Assembly: GCA_018136815.1 (NCBI GenBank)
Contig: CM030936.1
Span: 2,755,079-2,819,078 of the forward strand
Length of the DNA: 64,000 nucleotides
Origin: Isochrysis galbana
Taxonomy: Eukaryota; Haptophyta; Isochrysidales; Isochrysidaceae
Direction: 5' to 3'
The number at the start of each line of letters is the position of its first letter. Position 1 is the stretch's first letter. The notes under the pieces are model-generated. The model worked only from the letters and a program-made list of their open reading frames with translations. It had not been told where the DNA came from and did no database searches. Position numbers and translations under genes: made by a program. Shown piece by piece: positions 20,900-30,617 of the stretch.

Positions 20900-21589
20900 T
20901 ATAGGGAGCTTATTTAGCCCTTCATTTACCCATAGTAGCTGGTGCCTTCCGCACCCCATAGTGAGTGACGGGGCAAGTAAGTGACCGGGCTATGAGATGA
21001 CTATTTTTTCACCCCTAATAAAATCCTGTTTGACCGCCCTAGCTCATCTCAAAAGTCGGAATTGACATTGTTTTGGCCTGCGATTGAGGGCCCCAACTAA
21101 GCGTCAGCTCCTTCTTCGCCATGAAAGGGACAAAAGCACGAGGAAGTGCAGCGTAAAAGGTTGGTACTTCCATCCAGGTTCGAACTGGAGACCTCTCGCA
21201 TGTGAAGCGAGCGTGATAACCAACTACACCATGGAAGCATGCTGCAAGATGCACTCACTGAAATCATGCCTCAAGTACTAACTACTAAGCGTTTTGGCAT
21301 ATCCCTTCATTTTCGGCGGAGGCAGGCACTTCATTGTTCGGGTCGACGTTCCAGTTCAACATCGGCGGCAGAGATTTTCCCTGACTCACTGCATCGAAAG
21401 GCGCGTCCAAAACCACACTCTTCCGGCGACAAAGCCACCCCGGTCGTAGTAGGATCTAGGCTCCGTCAATTAATAACTCAATTAAATGGTCAATTATAAT
21501 AATCTTATCCCGGTCACTCACTCGTCACAGGGAGGTGCGGAGGGCACCATCTGTAATGGGCAAACCAAGGCCTAAATAAGCTCCCTATA
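20900..21589. mobile_element. Terminal-inverted-repeat element carrying a tRNA gene
   Basis: The ends TATAGGGAGCTTATTTAG at 20900 and its reverse complement ending at 21589 begin imperfect inverted repeats of about 60-95 bp that also share GGTGCC.TCCGCACC and GTGAGTGAC/GTGACCGGG words. The roughly 690-bp interior contains the minus-strand tRNA-Val gene and the CCTGTTTGACCGCCCTA word at 21025. No transposase is present, so it would be a non-autonomous element, MITE-like in organisation. No clear target-site duplication was found. Confidence 0.6.
21165..21238 (-). tRNA. tRNA-Val (anticodon CAC), identical second copy
   Basis: Every base of the mature tRNA region equals the copy at 18342-18415, including discriminator A. 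A short T run (CCTTTT) follows on the minus strand within about 10 bases. It lies inside the inverted-repeat element 20900-21589. Confidence 0.92.
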
Positions 21590-21738
21590 AGTTCTCGTAT
21601 AGGAGATCAGCAAAAGAACCCTGGGGACCGGCGGTCTTCCGGCAAAAATTTCGAAAATAAATGAAAAATACAAATACAAAAAACAAATACCCGATTTCAG
21701 GCCTCTGGCCTTTGAAGGCCGTGCAGACATATGTTTTA

Positions 21739-21940
21739 GGCCCCCCTCCGCCCTCCGGTATAATTTTACCGACGGCCTTCGTGCGCGCCTCTTGGGCCGC
21801 GCGGAAATATATATTTCGGCTAGGGGTAGGGGTAAATAGAAATTTGCAGTTTTTTGGCCAAAATATGCAGTATGCAGTGCATATATGCAAAATATGCAGA
21901 AAAAACACCCCAAATATGCAGCAAAATATGCAAAATATGC
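21739..21940. repeat. AAATATGC-rich repeat, copy 1
   Basis: Starts with GGCCCCCCTCCGCCCTCCGG and an ATAAT.TTA...GACGG block, followed at 21838-21940 by about ten AAATATGC or TATGCA words (with ATGCATATAT). The same two modules occur in the other order at 22584-22757. No ORF; very AT-rich in a GC-rich region. Confidence 0.7.
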
Positions 21941-22583
21941 GGTGGGCGACCGCCACGAGCGGCGGCGGCGCGGCGGCGCCCACATAGCTTATAGCTTATA
22001 CTTGCGTAGAACAAGAATGACCAAGAGCTCTTGCCAAGAGCAACTACATACTATATAGGCCCCCATCCTCCGTGTCTAGCTCCCTACCTAGCCCATACCC
22101 ATACCATGACCCACTAACCCACACACATAAACATAAATGCTTAATTAGTTAGCCATAAGTAAGCAGCGGTTTAACAACGACATTTTAGATTGAGAAGTAT
22201 CACTCTCATCCCCGCTCGTGCTTGCGCTTATTGCGATTGAACCGCAACATGAGAGACGCAGACACTTGGTCCTGGAGGAAGGTACCTACCACGATGGCCG
22301 TGTGCGACTGTTGTGCTCGTGGCCGCAGGATCATCCATGTCGCCATGACCATGGATGACCCCGCGGCTCGACTCTGCGCAAGTGCGCCGGCGAGTGTCTG
22401 TGGAGGGTGCAGGCGCGAGTGCGCGAGTGCTGAGCACAGGAGGGCAAGGAGGAGGAGGTGTGTGTGTGTGGAGAGGAGAGATGAGGTGGGGTAGGTAGGG
22501 GCGGCACACTCGCCCATCGCGCGTGACGCGTGACACACACAAGTAACGGGAATACCAGGGAGGGCGAGCCCCCCCCCCCCCCC
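21941..22583. other. Non-genic spacer
   Basis: No gene. Between the two AAATATGC clusters; includes a GT-rich patch at 22458-22475. Confidence 0.35.
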
Positions 22584-22757
22584 AAATATGCAAGATATGC
22601 AAAGATACCCCCCCAAATATGCAGCAAATATGAAAAATATCGCAGAGATATGCAAAATCGCCGAAAATGGGCCAAAATATGCAAAACATATCCTGCATAT
22701 TTCTATCTGGGCCTAATTTCGGCCCCCCTCCGCCCTCCGGGATAATGTTATGGACGG
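22584..22757. repeat. AAATATGC-rich repeat, copy 2
   Basis: About eight AAATATGC/GATATGC words at 22584-22703, then the GGCCCCCCTCCGCCCTCCGG plus ATAATGTTA..GACGG block at 22721-22757. Module order is reversed compared with 21739-21940, while both modules keep the same strand. Confidence 0.7.
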
Positions 22758-23384
22758 TCTGCACCTGCACGTGCGCCTCTCGCCTCTCGGAGCGCATTAC
22801 GAATTACGAAGTACGAAGCCATGGTCATCCCCAGCAAACGCGGTTGCGCAAACGCGTAGTCTTAAAGACTACCATGTAGTCTTGGGAGGGGGGGGGGAAG
22901 ACAATGGAAAATGTCAGCCTCGTTGCCGCCTGCCGCCTCTCGCAGCGCGCCCGGTCGCGGCTTCGAGTTGGGCGCTCCGGGCCCCTCGGGCCGTGCGTGA
23001 GCGCGTTTGAATGCCGCCGGGGGTGGATTGCGACGAGGCACCGGCGCGCGGCTGGCGCGATTGGCGTCGCTGGCCCGGCGGATTTTGCTCATTCAGTGTC
23101 CTGGCTGGCCCGGACACCGGGCTGATGGCGAAGAAAGCCTTCGCAGCGCGCTCGGGCGCACGCCTAACTCGGGCGCTCCAGTACCCCTCCGTTGGCGCGC
23201 TAGCGAGGGACGCGAGGCGGCGATTTGCGATGAGGCGGCGGCGGGCATGGGGGCAGTAGGAGGCGCACCTGGCAGCCTACGCGCATAGCTGTGGCTGGCC
23301 GAGGCACGCTGCGCCGGGGGCACGCGTCGATTAGCGGCCCGACGCTCGCCCGCGCTCGCGTCGGACGTCGGCCCTCCGCGATGG
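22758..23384. other. Intergenic
   Basis: GC-rich, open on several frames by composition only; no gene supported. Confidence 0.3.
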
Positions 23385-23870
23385 TGATTTCTGGCCTCCC
23401 TTCCAGACGGGATCGCCGACAGATCGCCTTCTGATCGTCGTCCGTCGTCGTCTGACCGGAGTGTTTGGGTTTGATTTCAGTCGAGTTATGTGAGAAAGTC
23501 GTGGGGCGAGAGTCGGGGTGTTTTCCTGGGTGTCCCTGTCCGTCGTCCTGTCGTCAGTCGTCATCCGTCGCTCTCGCTCTCGTCGCTCTCGCTCTCGTAA
23601 CACTCATACCCTACAATCCCTCCTCGCCTCGCCAGCCCCTGCCATCACAACCCTCCTCTCACTCGCCCTCGCCTCTCGCCGCTCGCTCGATGTCGTTCTC
23701 GCCGCCGTCCTCGCCCTCGCTCAAGCCCCCCTGCCCGCCCTCCTCCGCTGACGGGCTTCAGCCCGTCAGCACCTCCGAAGTGGTCTCCTTCGCCGCGCCT
23801 GCCGCCGGCCTTGCTCCTGCCTCATTGCCCTCAGGCCCCATGGGCCCTTCCAATTCGTCACCCCTTTCCC
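23385..23870 (+). mobile_element. Copia-type retrotransposon 5' end (leader plus gag start), fragment
   Basis: Almost the same sequence, inverted, is found at 35060-35530 where a gag ORF follows. It starts CCAGACGGGATCGCCGA, contains the Arg/Ser-coding CTCTCGCTCTCGT runs and TAACACTCATACCCTACAA, then an ATG at 23689 (MSFSPPSSPSLKPPCPPSSA). The gag part stops after about 60 codons. A third related leader lies at 30180-30617 and a gag scrap at 27930-28035. Confidence 0.65.
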
Positions 23871-24783
23871 CTGCTGTTTTTCGCGCCAATGTACGACTAC
23901 TACTACAAGAGAATTCAACTGTCAATTATATTTACATGGTCGCCTCAAGTGTACGACTACTACTAGCCATTAGGCCATCAAGTCTAGAGGCTAGAGGACC
24001 TAATATCATGATATCAGGATCTAATATCAGCCTAATGGACTAATGGAGCATCTAGCATCTATGCCTATGCCCCCTTGGGAGTTTATTTGTATTTGTTGTG
24101 GGCTTTGGAGAATTGTCAAAAAATGTCACCCCCCCCCCCTAGAGACGAAGTAGTTCATAAGCCCTGTTTGACCGCCCTATCAATTCTGAGCGAGGTAATT
24201 GTAATTAAGAGCGTCGCCGCAGCTGTGGCACTACGTACGTAGTACGTACTACCACCTACCACGTGGCACGGTGGTACCGAATGAAAGCAAGCCGCCTCTT
24301 TATCGTAGACCACTAGGGGCGGAAGCACGCCGCTATGAGGGCGTGGCTTCGGTGTAGTAATTAACACCTTGGCTACGTGCACGTGCGAAAATATTAAGGA
24401 AAGCCTTCCCTCCGTTCGTCAGCCTTCTTTCAAGTACACGTAGTACGTGTGCATCCGTATTATTCTTTCATGCGCCCCGATCTATGGCTCCTCAGCCCCC
24501 AAGCAAATACCACCGCCAGTACATACTCCGCGCCACACCATTGCGGCGCCACATGAAGTCGGTGCCTGGCCGGTGGGTTGGTGCGTGTTGTGGGTCTCCG
24601 CAACCAAATGCAAAAAGCCTTGAGGGACTTGCCTTTCTAGGCAAGCACTAGAGACTAGAGAGATGGTCCGCAAAGGAAGACGTGCACCACGTGCACGCGG
24701 ACGCAAGCGACCAGAAACGACCCCGAGCAAAGGCACAACCCCCGTACCCTATAGCAAAGCGTCAACTTATACTGCAAAGGCGC
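23871..24783. other. Intergenic, downstream of antenna gene 1
   Basis: No gene. Contains the CCTGTTTGACCGCCCTA word at 24163-24179, palindromic ACGTACGTAGTACGTA sequence near 24232-24250, and AAATATTAAGG near 24390, reminiscent of a retroposon 3' terminus. Confidence 0.4.
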
Positions 24784-25635
24784 TTAGAAGATCTCCGGGG
24801 GCGCAGCACCGCCAAGGCCACCGGTCGGGTAGAGCGCGTCGACGCCAAGGAGCTCGTGCACGAAGCAGCCGAGGATGCCCATCATCGCGGCGCGGCCGTT
24901 CTGGCGCTCAACGTTGAGCTTGAACGCCTTGGTCTCCGGGTCGTCGTAGCGAACCCACGGGATGCCCGCAATGTCACCCGGCTCCTTGTCGTCAGTCTGC
25001 GGCTCGGCAAAGGGCGAGGCGCCTGTCTCCTGCATGCAGGTGAAGAACATGATCTGCAGCCAGCCGAAGGTGGGCACGGCCTCGAGCGAGGCGAAGCAGC
25101 CCGCGGGCACGTCGGAGAACTTGACGCCGAGCGACGGCGACAGGTAGCCCGGGAAGCGGATGCCCGCGTGGATGGCAATCACGTGGAGGAAGCCGAGCAT
25201 AGCGGCGCGGCCGTGCTTGATCTCCATGATCTGAGACGAGGCAACGGCGGCGGGGCGCGCATGTGAGTAGCCAGGCGCGAATGGGCACACGGGCTTCAGC
25301 AGTGCTGTGATGCATCCGCCTCTGAACCGGCAGCAAAGCTCAAGTGGGGCATGAGGACGTCCGCTGGGGGGGGGAGGGGGGGGAAGGCGCAGCCCGCTCT
25401 GCGTGAGCCGCAGGCAGCAGCGAGGGCCATGTTGGCGCGGGCGCACCTCGTAGCGGCGCATGTCGCGGGTCTCAATGAGACCGAGCGGGTCGTAGACGCC
25501 AAGCGGCGGGAGGACACCGAGGTCGCCCTCAGAGAACATGGTGACCGCCGAGGAGCGGGTCGGGGCCGCCTTCATGGCCGGGGCCGAGAAGGCCTGGACG
25601 GACTCGAGGAGAGCGAGGGCAACGACAGCGATCAT
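24784..25635 (-). CDS. Fucoxanthin-chlorophyll a/c antenna protein, copy 1
   Basis: Exon 1 is 25635-25447 and exon 2 is 25230-24784; the 216-nt intron (GTGCGC...TCGTCTCAG) joins RRYE to IMEIKHGRAAML in frame, giving 211 residues. The N-terminus is hydrophobic then FSAPAMKAAPTRSSAV, consistent with plastid import through an ER-type signal followed by an F-starting transit region. LHC helix motifs are EIKHGRAAMLGF (helix 1, chlorophyll-binding Glu and His) and KLNVERQNGRAAMMGILG (helix 3). GVLPPLGVYDPLGL and the C-terminal LYPTGGLGGAAPPEIF are typical of haptophyte FCPs. The product should bind chlorophyll a/c and fucoxanthin in the thylakoid. Stop codon TAA, unlike the otherwise identical copy 2. 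Confidence 0.95.
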   Translation of the reverse strand: MIAVVALALLESVQAFSAPAMKAAPTRSSAVTMFSEGDLGVLPPLGVYDPLGLIETRDMRRYEVRPRQHGPRCCLRLTQSGLRLPPPPPPSGRPHAPLELCCRFRGGCITALLKPVCPFAPGYSHARPAAVASSQIMEIKHGRAAMLGFLHVIAIHAGIRFPGYLSPSLGVKFSDVPAGCFASLEAVPTFGWLQIMFFTCMQETGASPFAEPQTDDKEPGDIAGIPWVRYDDPETKAFKLNVERQNGRAAMMGILGCFVHELLGVDALYPTGGLGGAAPPEIF

Positions 25636-27536
25636 GGTTTCTGCTGGGGGAGAGGTGCATCAAGCTGGTCAGGCGGGAGCGCTGCATTGCAAGCTGCGTC
25701 GGGCGCCGGTGCTGAGAGCCAGACTGCGGGGATTGGCTCAGCGGCGAGCGGGAGGCGCACCGGGTGTGGCGAGAGCTGGCAAGCGGGGAGGGAGGCAGTG
25801 GGGTGGCCGGGGGGGGGGCGAGGGGGGGGGCGAGGGGGGTGGCAGCCCCAATTGCGTAATTGCGCAATTATGAAATTATTCGCTCCTCGAGCTGCAGGGC
25901 TGATGACATCAGGAGGGCGCGCGCAGGGGAGGGAGGGCAAGCGCGAGCCCGCGGCCCGTCATGGGCGCACCCAAAATTAGCCCGTCTACCGATGCTACAA
26001 GTCCGCGATTTTTCAATCAAATTCGGGGGGGGGGTCGGTTTGAGGTCGATTTTAGGGTGTCGTTTTTTGTTCGGGGTTCGGGGGGAGGGGTCGGCGTTTT
26101 GGGGGGGTGGCTAGGTGGTTCCGGGGGGGGTTGGTTTTATCTGGTATGGGTATGGGCGAAGCTTTTAGGTTCGCAGATCGAGGAGCGCTTTGGCAAGCGG
26201 GGAAGCGGGGAGAGAGAGAGAGGAGAGCGAGAGCCGAGAGCGAGAGCGAGAGAGAGAGAGAGGAAAAAGAGAGCAGAGAGAAGAGCTAGAGAGAGGGGAA
26301 TGGGGGGATTCAACACATGTTTGTCGGAGCGAAGCCCGGTTCCTCTTTGGGAACCGGTCGCAGTCGCGAGGGCGCACCGGCGGCTAGCGCGGCGCACGGT
26401 TCATCCGGGGAGCCCAGAGCCCAGAACGGGCAGCGGACACCGGAGCAGGAGCAGGCCCGTCCGTCGTGACGTCTGAATTGCTGACGAGGTTACCCCGTGA
26501 CACTTGCGTCGCATGGGAGCGCGCCGCCACGTCCACCTCCACCGCACCTGCCGCATCCACCCGCAGCGCACCTCCCGCCTGTCGAACACGCGATGACTAC
26601 AGGCTCATAGGCAGAGGGCCGTTCGATCGAGCTGGCAGCTGACGCGGTCGTGGAAGGTTCGTTGATTGTTGCAGGCGGGAAGATGTCTGACAGATCATAG
26701 TAAGAGTCGGGTCTGAGAGTGTCTGCCATCGAGCGCTACGAGCGATGAGGTAGACTTACGGTCGGAGGATTGCGACGCGTGGCGTCGGCGAGTAGGGACG
26801 AGGCTAGCTAGCGAGCTAGTGGAAGACAGAGAGAATGAGAATGAGAGCTTCTTAGGTCCGAGGTAGACACGGGAGACTACAACACATGGACTCAAAAAGT
26901 CTGAGGGCACAGAACCACACAAACTACAAACTAAACCAAACGGAGCGAAAACTAACCACACCTGGACGGACGGCCAGGCATCGGCACCAGGGCAATTCAG
27001 CAACGCGCAGACATGCGACAGAGGGGTCGGCACAACGAGGGCAGACCTCGCTGGGGAGCTACGACCGATGGACGAGAGAAGACAGAAGACAGTCATGGAA
27101 CATTTGATGACATCGAAAGAAAGTAAGAGAAGAGGCGGTATACCAATCGACGAGACCTTGAGGCTTAAAATAGCCCACAGGTTAGAAGTAAAAGCCTGTC
27201 ATCGTATGAAATACGACACTCCCCGACTAAATTCGAGTCGTCCCGACGAGCGGCATGGAAGGAGAACAAAGCAACCGAAACAGAAGAAGTCCAGAATTAG
27301 AGCGACGAGACGAGAGAAACCAAAGATATCCGAGAAACCAAACGTTGAAAGCGATGCTTAAAATAGAAGATGAGAGCACCCGTGGGAGGGAATGATTCCG
27401 AAGACACGCGAGATGCAGTGAGCTGCAATCTCCGACGACTCTATTATTAGAGTGAGGGAGAGAAGTCACATAGGAGGGAGGGGAGGAAAGACAGCGGACG
27501 GAGCGTCGAGCGACAGCAGCGAGCGACAGAGCCATG
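25636..27536. other. Upstream region of antenna gene 1 and repeats
   Basis: The first about 60 bases resemble the region upstream of copy 2 with several differences. A conserved module lies at 26315-26400. G runs (25810-25840, 26010-26120) and a GA tract (26210-26290) are conspicuous. No other gene is supported; minus-strand frames at 26695-27096 look like chance. Confidence 0.4.
26315..26400 (-). promoter_or_regulatory. Conserved upstream module of antenna gene 1
   Basis: About 85 bases share TGTCGGAGCGA, CTCTTTGG.AAC.G and GGCGCACCGGCGGCTAG with 37885-37965, which lies upstream of copy 2. The module is about 690 bases before the ATG here and about 430 in copy 2. Conservation between otherwise diverged upstream regions suggests promoter or first-exon/UTR function; the type of element is unknown. 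Confidence 0.5.
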
Positions 27537-27877
27537 ATGAGCGAGAAGGAGGTCGACATTCGCCGCACCGAGCTCCGGAAGTACTTCTCGGAGGCGCGCA
27601 ATGGCTACACGACGAAGGGAGGCGAGAGGCGGTCGATGTCGCCGTGGGTGCACGTCCCAAGCGAGGTCGACGCTCGTCGAGCAGAACAAGAGCGGCGGGT
27701 TCAACGGGCAATCAAGATGGCCAAGATGATGAAGATCCCGACCGGCGACCCCAACATGGAGCTGACCGAGATGGAGACGATGGCGGCGAAGCTCGAGGCG
27801 CTCAGCAACCACAACGACTTCATGGCGCGCATGGTGGTGGAGGTGACCAAGGAGCGCGACGTCTTTCGCCGACTCCG
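27537..27877 (+). CDS. First exon of an unrecognised helical protein, apparently cut off
   Basis: An ATG at 27537 opens a charged, helix-rich frame of about 113 residues (MSEKEVDIRRTELRKYFSEA at the start; HNDFMARMVVEVTKERDVFR near the end). At 27877 a strong donor CCG|GTGAGT interrupts the last codon, after which the frame stops. Within 60 bases Copia debris begins (27930) and a retroposon follows (28246-29004), so downstream exons are either beyond these insertions or lost. No acceptor-linked exon was identified. Composition is unlike the surrounding repeats, so a host gene is likely; no family recognised. Confidence 0.5.
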
Positions 27878-27929
27878 GTGAGTCGCCATGGCGAGGGTTG
27901 GGGGCGAGAGCCTCCGTGAAATCCGAGGT

Positions 27930-28225
27930 CCGAGGAGTGATCGTCTCCGAAGTCGTCTCCTCAGCCGCGCCTGCCGCCGGCTTGCCACCCTCCTCATTGC
28001 CCTCAGGCCATCTGGGCCATTCCAATTCGTCAGCATGGCGCCAAAATACTCAGCTTCAGCACTCGAGAGAGAGACGGATCGTTGCATCTTTGAAAACCAT
28101 TGTATAGGGCAACCATAGAAGAGCGCGCTCGTTGCTCGAAATTTTGGGCAGGAAGGGCGGATCCAGTGACATCGTGACATCCAACCCATTGATTGGGGCC
28201 CAAGGAGAGGCCATGGGCCATCCTC
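27930..28225 (-). pseudogene. Copia-type retrotransposon debris: RNase H fragment and gag scrap
   Basis: Two pieces are joined here. Bases 27930-28035 on the plus strand match the gag-start region (GCCGCGCCTGCCGCCGGC and the CCCTCAGGC stretch) of 23770-23860. Bases 28036-28200 on the minus strand translate to a Ty1/Copia RNase H block: GCPIQWFSKMQ then SVSLSSAEAEYFGAML, with the SS.EAEY signature. The opposite orientation of a 5' and a 3' part of one element type indicates rearrangement or nested insertion. Not functional. Confidence 0.7.
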
Positions 28226-28245
28226 CTTGTCCCCTCCACACCACA

Positions 28246-29004
28246 GAACTAAGTTTATACTTGGTTGACCCATGGGGGGGCACGAGCCCCCCCCTCTCTC
28301 CACTCCTCCCCTGCCATGGGGGAGGAACCACCCATCCTCCTGGCACGCCTGATGGCTTGCCAGGAGGCCACTGCCCTACTAACCCGATCCCTTCCCCACA
28401 GGCTCGCCCCATTCGCCCATCCTGGCCCCTCGTGACCAGCCCATTGCTCCAACCCCCCCTCCCCCCCTGGTCGACAGGCAGACAGGTGCAGCGTGGGGGC
28501 CCTAGAGGCTCAGGAGCGCCAGCGAGGGAGAGGCAGGGGAGGCCAGGGCCCAGCCCCAGCCTCCTCTGCCCCCTGAGCTGGCCTCCAGGAGCCTCCAGGG
28601 GCCGCCAGGGGCAGCTGCAGGCCTGCCGCAGGCGCGCCATCGCGCGTGCCGCAGGAGAGGGGAGAGAGAGCGCGGAGAAGGGGGTGGGCGGAGCGAGAGC
28701 TCCGCCCACCGAAAAATCGGTAAGTCCCGCTCCTGTTTATAGGATAAGTCGGGACAGAGTCGGCCGCCCACTCGGAGACGCAGGAGGAAGGGGGGGAAAA
28801 GATCACCAGGGGGAGGCGCGGGCCACCGGACCATATCTAAGCCCTTCACCCCAATCCCCCTAGTAGTGTACGGGGGGAGCCGCCTGATGGCGGGGGGAGA
28901 AGGGCCGGGGGAATGGGGGTGTAGAAAGTATGCTACGTACTACGTGCAGTAGGTATGTAGTGGCTCCATTCGCCGCGAGTGCGGTAAGAATATTAAAAGG
29001 TTTT
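28246..29004 (+). mobile_element. Complete hairpin-headed retroposon, copy g, 18-bp target-site duplication
   Basis: The flanks TGTCCCCTCCACACCACA at 28228-28245 and 29006-29023 are identical and immediately border the element. It begins with the hairpin at 28247-28266 (AACTAAGT, TTAT, ACTTGGTT; two G-U pairs if RNA) and ATGG at 28272, and ends AGAATATTAAAAGGTTTTTT. The 5' 170 bases match the copy at 35950-36126; the 3' half matches 15232-15930 and 32876-33066. Short frames such as MGEEPPILLARLMACQE (near 28316) are conserved with the copy at 36045 (MGEETPIILARLMACQE). No reverse transcriptase is encoded, so it is non-autonomous. Confidence 0.85.
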
Positions 29005-29023
29005 TTGTCCCCTCCACACCACA

Positions 29024-30179
29024 AGCCATCGGCTCACCATGGAGGGTGAGCGAGGCGAGGGGGGAGATGAGGTCCGAGCGCTCCGCATGGAAGCGAGAGC
29101 GCGCCGGATGACTGCGGGCAGGTGGGCAAGGTCCATAGGGACCCACCCAGTCCCGTGCAGCGGCTCCATACATATCGCGGTGGTGCCCACGAGGCAACCA
29201 CCGCGGCTTGGGCGAGGCAGAGCGCCATCGCCGATCGTATCACCGACTGTATATCGCAGGATAAAATTCCCTCTACATCCGCACGCACGCACATTCACAG
29301 TAACGCACGTGACACTAATAGTAACACAGTAGAACATGTGCGACAATAACGTATAACGTGCAGAAAAAGGAAAACGGCGGGGATTGACCTCTCAACAAGT
29401 TGACTCAACATGTTGAGTCAACCTCTCAACAAGTTGACTCAACATGTTGAGCCTCTCAACAAGTTGACTCAACTGACTCCCAAGGGGAATCTAAAGGTAG
29501 AGAAGATGGATGCATCAAGCATCAAGAAGATGGATGCATCCATGATAGAACGCCGCTGAACGCCGCTGAAGGCTGAATGAACGACGACCGAGCGACCGAC
29601 CAACGCCCATACCACCATAGATAGACTTAGCTAGAACATCAAACCATAGTTTCATATAGTTTCTGACGCGACCAACTGACGAGAAATGGGGGGACACGTT
29701 GATTCTTTACTCGCAGCTCGCCTGATTGCTCCTTGCCTGCTTGCGTCCCTTTGTGGACGACCTGGCCTTGTTCTCGCGCCCCTTTTGTAGCCTGCCTCGC
29801 CTCGTTCTCGCACGCTTGCGCTTGCGTTTGGGGCCTTGCTCTAGCTCCGGTCCCTCCTTGCCCTCGTTCCCCCGCGCTCGTCCTCGTTCTCGTCGTAGGT
29901 GTTCGCCGCTGTGGCTTTTTTCCCAGCGGTTGTTAACCTACTTCCTCGCCCCTTGCCCCTTGTTCTCATCAGCGTACGAGAGGGGTTGTAGATTCCCTCC
30001 TTACTTTTACTAACCCTCTAACCCTTCTTGGTAACCGTTGATTGTATCGGCTTCCCTATCGCATCGTCGCTCTCCTTTCGGCTTTCTCTTCCTTGTTTTT
30101 CCATTCCCTGTGCTTCCCCGTTCAAGTAGTGGGGAAAGATACGTGAATGTGAGGGAGAGTTGGGTCAATGTTGTGCGAG
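29024..30179. other. Intergenic with palindromic tandem repeat
   Basis: No gene. The notable part is 29387-29477. From 29700 to 30130 the sequence is a CT/GT-rich, TTCTCG-containing stretch resembling retrotransposon leader sequence. Confidence 0.4.
29387..29477. repeat. Tandem repeat of palindromes
   Basis: Three tandem CTCAACAAGTTGACTCAAC units, the first two followed by ATGTTGAG. Each unit is largely self-complementary (CTCAAC...GTTGAG, TCAACAAGTTGA), so the array can form nested hairpins. No coding potential. Confidence 0.9.
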
Positions 30180-30617
30180 CGTGACGCGTGACGTGTGTTG
30201 TGTGGTTGGAGGTCCGTCGGTCCGTCGGTCATTCGTTGTCGTCCCTCGTTCTCGTCTCTCGTTCTCGTTCTCGCTTTCGCCCCCGTCCTCGCTCTCGTCC
30301 TTCGTTCATAACACTCACTTTACCCTATACCCTACAAACCTTCTACACTCGCTCGCTCGCCCTCGTAGTTCTCGCTCTCGTCCGTCCTCGCTATGTCTAT
30401 GTCTGCCTCGACGCCTCGCTCTGCCTCTTCCAAGCCCGTCCACCTGCCTCCTCTGGAGGCGGGTGAGCCCGCTACTCCTTTGTCCTCGACATCCGCCGTG
30501 CCTCTCGCCGCTCCCCTTCCATCTCCTCCGTTCCCATCTGAGGTAGTGGTAACCTCGGATCCGTCAGTGTCAAAGTGCGTTGACTGCCTCGGAGCCCGTT
30601 CTCGATGTCGGGGCTGA
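30180..30617 (+). mobile_element. Copia-like leader and gag start, third copy
   Basis: Related to 23385-23870 and 35060-35530 in organisation: CGTCGGTC words, CTCGTTCTCGT runs, TAACACTCACTTTACCC, then an ATG at 30393 opening MSMSASTPRSASSKPVHLPP, which parallels MSFSPPSSPSLKPPCPPSSA. The frame closes at 30617. More diverged than the other two. Confidence 0.5.

Noticed and set aside
24682-25266. Plus-strand frames opposite the antenna genes (also at 36598-37086)
   Set aside because: Identical shadows in both copies; the minus-strand frame is a clear FCP.
27466-28025. Minus-strand frames opposite the exon at 27537
   Set aside because: They are shadows of the plus-strand exon; only the RNase H part from 28036 has a real motif.
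28247-28266. Hairpins read as transcription terminators
   Set aside because: They sit at retroposon 5' boundaries before ATGG and lack a T run; the genome is eukaryotic.
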